A DNA stretch of 5,346 nt from CAZRIT01 sp964600225 (GTDB taxonomy: Bacteria; Bacillota; Clostridia; Christensenellales; CAG-138): positions 1 through 5,346 of the forward strand of contig CAZRIT010000087.1 in the NCBI GenBank assembly GCA_964600225.1, written 5' to 3'. The notes under the pieces are model-generated. The model was not told the origin of the DNA, did no database searches, and saw only the letters and a list, made by a program, of their open reading frames with translations. The position numbers were made by a program, and so were the translations under genes. Of this stretch, positions 1 to 5,346 are shown piece after piece. Numbering within the stretch: the first letter of the stretch is position 1; each line of letters begins with the position of its first letter.

Positions 1-2
1 TT

Positions 3-215
3 GCCTCTATCATACACGATATTGGGAAAAAGAACAATCTTTAATATCGCAAACCAGGCGAAACCTGTCGGCAAACAAACTATACCTTCGCCTCCAAAGC
101 GGATGGCGACTATTATTATGAACCGCTGGACGCTGCGTGGGCGTATCCCGACGCCAAGGGCAGCGACCTAGCGTATGTTTCTGGCGCGCATCAAATATCG
201 CGCTCCGACCCTGCG
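3..215 (+). pseudogene. Upstream in-frame part of the sensor kinase, interrupted by TAA at 42-44
   Basis: This stretch is in the same frame as the kinase that follows. From 45 to 215 there is no stop, and the translation reads as sensor-domain protein (for example DGDYYYEPLDAAWAYP, then SDLAYVSGAH), running smoothly into the residues after the ATG at 216. Related Firmicute dCache-type kinases have this kind of sequence before the ISYSVPLL segment (recalled, not searched). An in-frame TAA lies at 42-44, with readable codons before it (GCC at 3 to CTT at 41, giving ASIIHDIGKKNNL). No ATG, GTG or TTG exists in this frame between 45 and 215. The first membrane segment and true start expected for this architecture are not in the window. 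The first 60 bases are AT-richer (about 38% GC by hand count) than the gene body. A nonsense mutation, a sequence error, or a frameshift upstream of about 80 would all fit. Confidence 0.55.
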
Positions 216-1982
216 ATGATTTCCTATTCGGTGCCGTTGCTTTCCAAGGAGGGCTATCCGTACGCCGTGCTCGGCGTCGAGCTGTCCGTCAAGCACCTTG
301 CGTCGCTGCTGCCGAACAAGGAGCTCAACGAGCAGGATCGGTGCTGCTATGTGTTGGCGCTGCAGGATGCCGAAAGCCTGGACTGCACGCCGATTATCGG
401 GACGGGCACGCTGTATAACCGCTGCTTTGGTAACGATTCCGTCATTCCGTGCGCAAACGTCAATGCAACGGGCGGCTTCAACGTGACGGGGCGCGGGGAT
501 GTGGACGTGTATGGCGACACGGCGCGCCTGCGCATCAATAACAGCAACAACCCGTTTGAGGATCGGCAGCTCACGCTGCTTGCGCTGGTGGAAAGCCACA
601 CATTGTTTGCGTATATCGAGCGCGTCAGGCTGACGCTAATGGTGGTTTCGCTGGCTTCGCTGCTGATGGGCGTGTTGGGCATCCTGCTGGTCAGCCGTCG
701 GTTTGCCTCGCCCATCACGGCGCTGGCCAAGCGCGTGCGCGGCATGAAGACGCAGTCCGATTTTGCATTGGAACGGCTTGGCATTACGGAAATCGATCAA
801 CTGGTGGATTCGATTGAGGAGCTGAACCGAAACGTCAGCAAAAACAGCGCGCGCACGGAGTTCTTTTCCCGCATGAGCCACGATATGCGCACGCCCATGA
901 ACGCCATCATCAGCTTTTCCTCGCCCGAACTGCTGGAGGACGCCACGGAAACGGTCAAGGATGATTATCTCAATAAAATCCACGCCTCGGGCGAGTACCT
1001 GCTGGCTTTGATCAACGAAGTGCTGGATATGACCAAGATCGAAAGTAACAAAACCGAGCTGCGCATTGCATCCGTGCGGGCGTGCAGGCTGTTTGATACC
1101 ACCATCCCGATTATCGAAAAGCTCGCGCAGAAGAAGAACATCGATTTTTCGGCAGACATGCGCATCGATCCCGACTTGTATGTCAAGGCGGATGTGCAGC
1201 ACCTCAACCAAATCATCATGAACCTGCTGTCCAATGCGGTGAAATTTACCGCGGAGGGCGGTTTTGTCAGGCTGAATGCGGAACTGACCCGGGATGCCGA
1301 CGATGCCGAGCGCATGCTCTGCCGCATCGTGGTGGAGGATAACGGCATTGGCATGAGCGAGGCGTTCATGAAGCAGCTATACACGCCCTTCGAGCAGGAA
1401 AGCAGCCGTCATGAGGGCACGGGCCTGGGGCTCTCCATTGCCAAGAAGCTCGTGGAGCTGATGGATGGCGCGATCGATTGCGTCAGCCGACAGGGCGTCG
1501 GCACTACCTTTACCGTGACGGTGCCGCTGCCCGCGGGCGTTCCCGCCGAGGATGCGCAGTTGCCCTTTTTTTCCACCGAGGAACAGTATGTCCGTGCGCT
1601 CAGCGGCAAGCGGATGCTGGTGTGCGAGGACAACGCCATCAATACCCTAATCGTGCAGCGGCTGCTGGCAAAAAGGGGTATCCACGTTGTGGTGGCGGAG
1701 GATGGGCAGGCGGGCGTGGAAACCTTTGCGGCGTCCGACGTCAACGCCTTTGACGCAATCCTGATGGACGTGCGTATGCCCGTGATGGACGGGCTGGCCG
1801 CTACAAGGGCCATCCGCGCATTGCCAAGGGCGGATGCGGCGACCGTGCCGATCATCGCCATGACAGCCAACGCCTTTGAGGAGGATGAGCAGGCGAGCAG
1901 GGCGGCGGGGATGAACGCGCACCTGGCAAAGCCTGTGGACCCGAGCATGCTGTTTGCCACGCTGATGCGGTTTCTTGCATAG
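216..1982 (+). CDS. Hybrid sensor histidine kinase with C-terminal receiver domain (N-terminally incomplete)
   Basis: A membrane histidine kinase that should sense an outside signal, autophosphorylate on His and pass the phosphate to its own receiver Asp. Numbering from the ATG at 216 (588 residues): 1-135 is the C-terminal part of an extracellular dCache-like sensor; 139-160 is a membrane segment followed by RR; 161-207 is HAMP-like; 213-278 is HisKA with H222 in SRMSHDMRTPMNAI; 325-438 is HATPase with the N box (NQIIMNLLSNAVKF, N336/N340), G1 box DNGIGM (375-380) and G2 box GTGLGL (401-406). The receiver is 465-588, with E471/D472, phosphoacceptor D518 in LMDVRMPVMDG, T550 and K572. All catalytic residues are present. 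No Hpt or DNA-binding domain is fused, so the output partner lies elsewhere. The ATG at 216 has no ribosome binding site and falls inside the sensor domain, so it is unlikely to be the native start. A short NTF2-like gene follows after 52 bases with no terminator between, suggesting cotranscription. Kinase identity is secure; ligand and target are unknown. Confidence 0.92.
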   Translation: MISYSVPLLSKEGYPYAVLGVELSVKHLASLLPNKELNEQDRCCYVLALQDAESLDCTPIIGTGTLYNRCFGNDSVIPCANVNATGGFNVTGRGDVDVYGDTARLRINNSNNPFEDRQLTLLALVESHTLFAYIERVRLTLMVVSLASLLMGVLGILLVSRRFASPITALAKRVRGMKTQSDFALERLGITEIDQLVDSIEELNRNVSKNSARTEFFSRMSHDMRTPMNAIISFSSPELLEDATETVKDDYLNKIHASGEYLLALINEVLDMTKIESNKTELRIASVRACRLFDTTIPIIEKLAQKKNIDFSADMRIDPDLYVKADVQHLNQIIMNLLSNAVKFTAEGGFVRLNAELTRDADDAERMLCRIVVEDNGIGMSEAFMKQLYTPFEQESSRHEGTGLGLSIAKKLVELMDGAIDCVSRQGVGTTFTVTVPLPAGVPAEDAQLPFFSTEEQYVRALSGKRMLVCEDNAINTLIVQRLLAKRGIHVVVAEDGQAGVETFAASDVNAFDAILMDVRMPVMDGLAATRAIRALPRADAATVPIIAMTANAFEEDEQASRAAGMNAHLAKPVDPSMLFATLMRFLA

Positions 1983-2022
1983 GCACGTCGAGCGGTATGC
2001 TTCGCGCAACCGATGCATTTTT

Positions 2023-2027
2023 GGAGG
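2023..2027 (+). promoter_or_regulatory. Ribosome binding site of the NTF2-like gene
   Basis: GGAGG lies seven bases before the ATG at 2035. It fixes that start over the earlier in-frame ATG at 2013, which lies before the site, and it shows that the short gene was built to be translated even though its frame is now broken. Confidence 0.8.
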
Positions 2028-2034
2028 AAATTTG

Positions 2035-2359
2035 ATGAACAACCGCGAGGTCCCGGCCGCATTTTTCGCTGCGGAAAACCGCAGGGATTGGCAAGCCTAC
2101 CGCGGCTTTCTGCACGAGGACGTGGTATGGGTGCTGCACGCGCGGGAGACCGCGCATTGCGGGCATTGACAGCTACATGCAAACCATCATGGCCGCTTAT
2201 CGGGACAACGACAACACCTTTACCTGCGAAGCCCTGTATGGAAGCGGCGACGCTAGCCGCATCGTTGCAATGCTTGTGAACAGCCTCGGCGCACGCTCGT
2301 GCGACATATTCGAGTTTTCGGATGGAAAAATCCGGGCGGAATACGAATTCTTGCTTTGA
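2035..2359 (+). pseudogene. NTF2/SnoaL-like small protein, frameshifted
   Basis: Two overlapping pieces of one small gene. The first frame starts at ATG 2035 behind a strong GGAGG and gives 44 residues (MNNREVPAAFFAAENRRDWQ...), ending at TGA 2167-2169. The rest is in the +1 frame to TGA 2357-2359 and ends in CDIFEFSDGKIRAEYEFLL. Dropping one G from the GGG at 2161-2163 joins them as ...HCGIDSYMQTIMAAY..., a 107-residue protein. The pattern is that of a nuclear transport factor 2/SnoaL-fold protein: an N-terminal helix with the 'AENRRDWxAYxxFLHEDVVW' style, a central GIDSYMQ helix, then strands closing on FEFxDGKI...EY. Such cone-fold proteins bind or turn over small ligands or act as accessory domains; no specific activity can be assigned. 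It lies 52 bases after the kinase, so a shared transcript is likely. Either a real pseudogene or a one-base homopolymer error; ATG 2177 has no clear ribosome binding site and would give only a 60-residue fragment. Confidence 0.72.
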
Positions 2360-2383
2360 TGCATGTCTTTTTGCACAAGGGCG

Positions 2384-2413
2384 TTGGTTTAAACCGCATG
2401 CATGTGATACTAT
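2384..2413 (+). promoter_or_regulatory. Candidate extended -10 promoter for the small membrane protein gene
   Basis: TGATACTAT at 2405-2413 is an extended -10 (TG, one base, TACTAT, 4 of 6 to consensus). A weak -35, TTGGTT, sits at 2384-2389 with 18-base spacing. TATATT at 2411-2416 is an alternative -10 but its spacing (21) is poor. Transcription would begin near 2420, about 50 bases before the ATG at 2472. The 110-base gap and lack of overlap with the preceding gene make an independent promoter reasonable. Confidence 0.45.
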
Positions 2414-2471
2414 ATTAGACAGAACATTGCGTATGCGCAATTTGGCATGCCGCGCGGAGAGGGGACTGCCG

Positions 2472-2807
2472 ATGTCTTTATCGAGCATATACAACCTGGG
2501 GAGCCTGCTGCTGGGGTTGGTGGCATGGAGCCTGCCCATCGTGGCCATCTACGGCAAGCGCAAGGAGATTGGCGGGCGGATGCGGCTGATGGCGGCAAGC
2601 TTTACGGCGGCCGCCGCTTCGCTTTGCCTGCAATTATTTGAAGTCTTAAACCGCGTCAGCATCAGCGATTGGTCGGCTTTGCTGGATACCATGTCGTTTG
2701 TGTGCAGGGTGGCCGTGTTCATGCTGGCGGTGACCGTGCTGCTCAACGTGTTTTTGCTGGCGGCATGCCGTGAGGAACAGGCAAAAAACGCAGCCGATAG
2801 AGCCTAG
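2472..2807 (+). CDS. Small integral membrane protein with three predicted membrane segments, function unknown
   Basis: A 111-residue protein not recognised as a named family. The start at 2472 is chosen because GGAGAGGGG (2456-2464) sits seven bases before it; the frame is open back to 2322, but that extension is polar, cysteine-containing and lacks a ribosome binding site. Hydrophobic segments by eye: 7-28 (LGSLLLGLVAWSLPIVAIYG), 37-58 and 74-98. The loop after the first is strongly basic (GKRKEIGGRMR), while the stretch between the second and third is less charged and contains acidic residues (EVLNRVSISDWSALLDT). The positive-inside rule therefore places the N-terminus outside and the C-terminal tail (CREEQAKNAADRA) in the cytoplasm. 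Two cysteines lie in or near segments 2 and 3 (C52, C78) and one at the membrane exit (C99). It lies between the broken NTF2-like gene and glnN, with gaps of about 110 bases on each side, so it is probably a single-gene unit. Function is unknown; a role linked to glnN is only a guess from position. Confidence 0.75.
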   Translation: MSLSSIYNLGSLLLGLVAWSLPIVAIYGKRKEIGGRMRLMAASFTAAAASLCLQLFEVLNRVSISDWSALLDTMSFVCRVAVFMLAVTVLLNVFLLAACREEQAKNAADRA

Positions 2808-2814
2808 CCATTGA

Positions 2815-2844
2815 TTGACAACCGCACGCCAAAAATAATATATT
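2815..2844 (+). promoter_or_regulatory. Candidate distal glnN promoter
   Basis: A perfect TTGACA at 2815-2820 is followed after 18 bases by TATATT (2839-2844, 5 of 6 to TATAAT). It starts eight bases after the stop codon of the membrane protein gene and would give a leader of about 65 bases before glnN. Its -10 lies inside an AT-rich stretch (2831-2850) that could instead serve the downstream promoter. Confidence 0.5.
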
Positions 2845-2850
2845 TTTTTA
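2831..2850 (+). promoter_or_regulatory. AT-rich UP-element-like tract upstream of glnN
   Basis: A 20-base run of only A and T directly abuts the -35 of the proximal candidate promoter. TAATATATTTT at 2836-2846 matches 10 of 11 positions of the distal UP-element consensus AAAWWTWTTTT, the site bound by the RNA polymerase alpha C-terminal domain, though about seven bases closer to the start than the classic position. The run also holds a short palindrome, AAAAATA (2831-2837) and TATTTTT (2841-2847). It stands out sharply in GC-rich surroundings. Confidence 0.35.
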
Positions 2851-2879
2851 TTGCCAAACACGGAACGGTGTGCTAAAGT
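2851..2879 (+). promoter_or_regulatory. Candidate proximal glnN promoter with extended -10
   Basis: TTGCCA (2851-2856, 5 of 6 to TTGACA), then 17 bases, then TAAAGT (2874-2879, 4 of 6), preceded by TGC at 2871-2873, an extended -10 arrangement. The start would fall near 2886, giving a leader of about 30 bases that holds only the ribosome binding site. TGTG (2869-2872) and CACA (2883-2886) form a short inverted repeat around the -10, a possible operator half-site pair, but too short to assign to a regulator. It does not fit the GlnR box TGTNA-N7-TNACA. Confidence 0.5.
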
Positions 2880-2915
2880 ATACACATTATTTTTTTACGA
2901 AGGCGAGGGATTGCA

Positions 2916-5036
<2,121 letters not shown>

Positions 5037-5062
5037 GGCCGATATCCTCTGACGCGCATGGG

Positions 5063-5096
5063 AACGGGCGACAGGGACACGCTGCCGCCCGTTTTG
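5063..5096 (+). terminator. Rho-independent terminator after glnN
   Basis: AACGGGCG (5063-5070) pairs perfectly with CGCCCGTT (5086-5093), and TTTT runs over 5092-5095. Inside, after one mismatch, CAG (5072-5074) can pair with CTG (5082-5084), leaving a 7-base loop. It begins 27 bases after the glnN stop codon. The T tract is short (four T, then GATT), so termination may be partial, but position and GC-rich stem support the call. Confidence 0.68.
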
Positions 5097-5124
5097 ATTG
5101 CAGCGGATCGGTCGGTGATGCGGG

Positions 5125-5158
5125 ACAGAAAAATTCTGTGCGGGAAGGCATTTTCCCG
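5125..5158. repeat. Two adjacent inverted repeats abutting the tRNA promoter
   Basis: ACAGAA (5125-5130) and TTCTGT (5134-5139) form a 6-bp stem with a 3-base loop. CGGGAA (5141-5146) and TTCCCG (5153-5158) form a second 6-bp stem with a 6-base loop, ending at the base before the -35 hexamer. Neither is followed by a T run on either strand, so they are not terminators. GCGGGA is also repeated directly (5120-5125 and 5140-5145), 20 bases apart. They could be protein-binding sites or chance. Confidence 0.4.
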
Positions 5159-5187
5159 TTGACACTTTTCGTGTAATCGGCTATACT
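5159..5187 (+). promoter_or_regulatory. Strong promoter of the tRNA-Val/tRNA-Asp cluster
   Basis: TTGACA (5159-5164) with exactly 17 bases before TATACT (5182-5187, 5 of 6 to TATAAT): a near-ideal sigma-A/sigma-70-type promoter, as expected for stable RNA. The start would be near 5194, about 18 bases before the mature 5' end of tRNA-Val, leaving a short leader for RNase P to remove. Confidence 0.82.
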
Positions 5188-5211
5188 AATTTAGCATTTG
5201 TGATGTGTCGG

Positions 5212-5287
5212 GGGAGCATAGCTCAGCTGGGAGAGCACTTGCCTTACAAGCAAGGGGTCACAGGTTCGAGCCCTGTTGTTCCCACCA
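5212..5287 (+). tRNA. tRNA-Val (anticodon TAC)
   Basis: Complete 76-base cloverleaf. Acceptor GGGAGCA (5212-5218) pairs with TGTTCCC (5277-5283) with one G-T wobble. The D stem is GCTC/GAGC (5221-5224, 5233-5236). Anticodon stem CTTGC/GCAAG (5238-5242, 5250-5254) encloses the loop CTTACAA with anticodon TAC at 5245-5247, which reads GUA and, with a modified U34, other Val codons. The T arm is ACAGG-TTCGAGC-CCTGT (5260-5276). The discriminator A and CCA (5284-5287) are encoded. First gene of a cluster; six bases separate it from the next tRNA. Confidence 0.97.
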
Positions 5288-5293
5288 TGATTT

Positions 5294-5346
5294 GGCCCGG
5301 TAGTTCAGTTGGTTAGAATGCCAGCCTGTCACGCTGGAGGTCAGGG
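5294..5346 (+). tRNA. tRNA-Asp (anticodon GTC), cut by the window end
   Basis: The first 53 bases of a tRNA: acceptor 5' strand GGCCCGG (5294-5300), a D arm opening GTTCAGTTGGTTA, then anticodon stem CCAGC/GCTGG (5321-5325, 5333-5337) around loop CTGTCAC with anticodon GTC at 5328-5330, reading Asp codons GAC and GAU. The sequence matches the highly conserved bacterial tRNA-Asp. The window ends in the variable/T-arm region, so the 3' acceptor strand and CCA cannot be seen. It has no promoter of its own and is cotranscribed with tRNA-Val; more tRNAs may follow beyond the edge. Confidence 0.95.

Noticed and set aside
2155..2180. Programmed ribosomal frameshift in the NTF2-like gene
   Set aside because: No slippery heptamer, stimulatory hairpin or internal Shine-Dalgarno is visible, and this protein family has no known need for one. 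A one-base insertion is simpler.
2322..2471. Longer start for the membrane protein (ATG 2322)
   Set aside because: The added 50 residues overlap the NTF2-like coding end, pass through the candidate promoter, lack a ribosome binding site and do not resemble a signal peptide. ATG 2472 has a clear GGAGAGGGG ahead.
1409..2548. Long open frame on the minus strand (379 codons) across the kinase end and the NTF2-like gene
   Set aside because: It covers the certain kinase receiver domain in antisense and two further genes, and its translation is Ala/Ser/Arg-rich with no motifs. It is a composition shadow.
2856..2872. Hairpin ACAC/GTGT between the membrane protein gene and glnN as a terminator or attenuator
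   Set aside because: Only four base pairs with a 6-base loop and no following T run. It cannot be a terminator, and no riboswitch or leader peptide is seen in the short glnN leader.
5058..5162. Small open frame of 34 codons after glnN
   Set aside because: No ribosome binding site, and it overlaps the glnN terminator, both inverted repeats and the tRNA -35 box.

Overview
The window looks like chromosomal DNA of a fairly GC-rich Clostridia-type Firmicute. This is inferred from gene style, not from any search. Support comes from strong GGAGG-type ribosome binding sites, consensus sigma-A-type promoters, a hybrid histidine kinase of a style common in gut Clostridia, a class III glutamine synthetase, and tRNA genes with an encoded CCA end. 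All protein genes and both tRNAs are on the + strand. No mobile element, CRISPR array, phage gene or recombination site was seen.

Layout. Positions 1-1982 hold most of a membrane-bound hybrid sensor kinase (extracellular sensor, one membrane segment, HAMP-like linker, HisKA, HATPase, receiver). Its N-terminus is not intact here: coding-like sequence runs upstream of the first ATG (216) but meets an in-frame TAA at 42-44. After 52 bases comes a small NTF2/SnoaL-like gene (2035-2359) with a good ribosome binding site, broken by an apparent one-base insertion in the GGG at 2161-2163. A 111-residue protein with three membrane segments follows (2472-2807), behind a candidate extended -10 promoter. 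Then comes the largest gene, glnN (2916-5036), a full-length class III glutamine synthetase behind one or two candidate promoters and an AT-rich tract, closed by a rho-independent terminator (5063-5096). A near-perfect promoter (TTGACA, 17 bases, TATACT) at 5159-5187 starts a tRNA cluster: tRNA-Val(TAC) at 5212-5287 and tRNA-Asp(GTC) from 5294, cut by the window end.

How they work together. The kinase and the NTF2-like gene are close and may share a transcript, and both carry a lesion. That suggests a decaying sensory module or local sequence errors. The membrane protein and glnN each appear to have their own promoter. GlnN makes glutamine from glutamate and ammonia; nothing here ties the kinase to its control. 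The tRNA cluster is an independent unit. Most of the window is ordinary housekeeping and accessory content. The points worth a second look are the two coding lesions, the cysteine-rich sensor segment, the unrecognised membrane protein and the structured DNA around the glnN and tRNA promoters.
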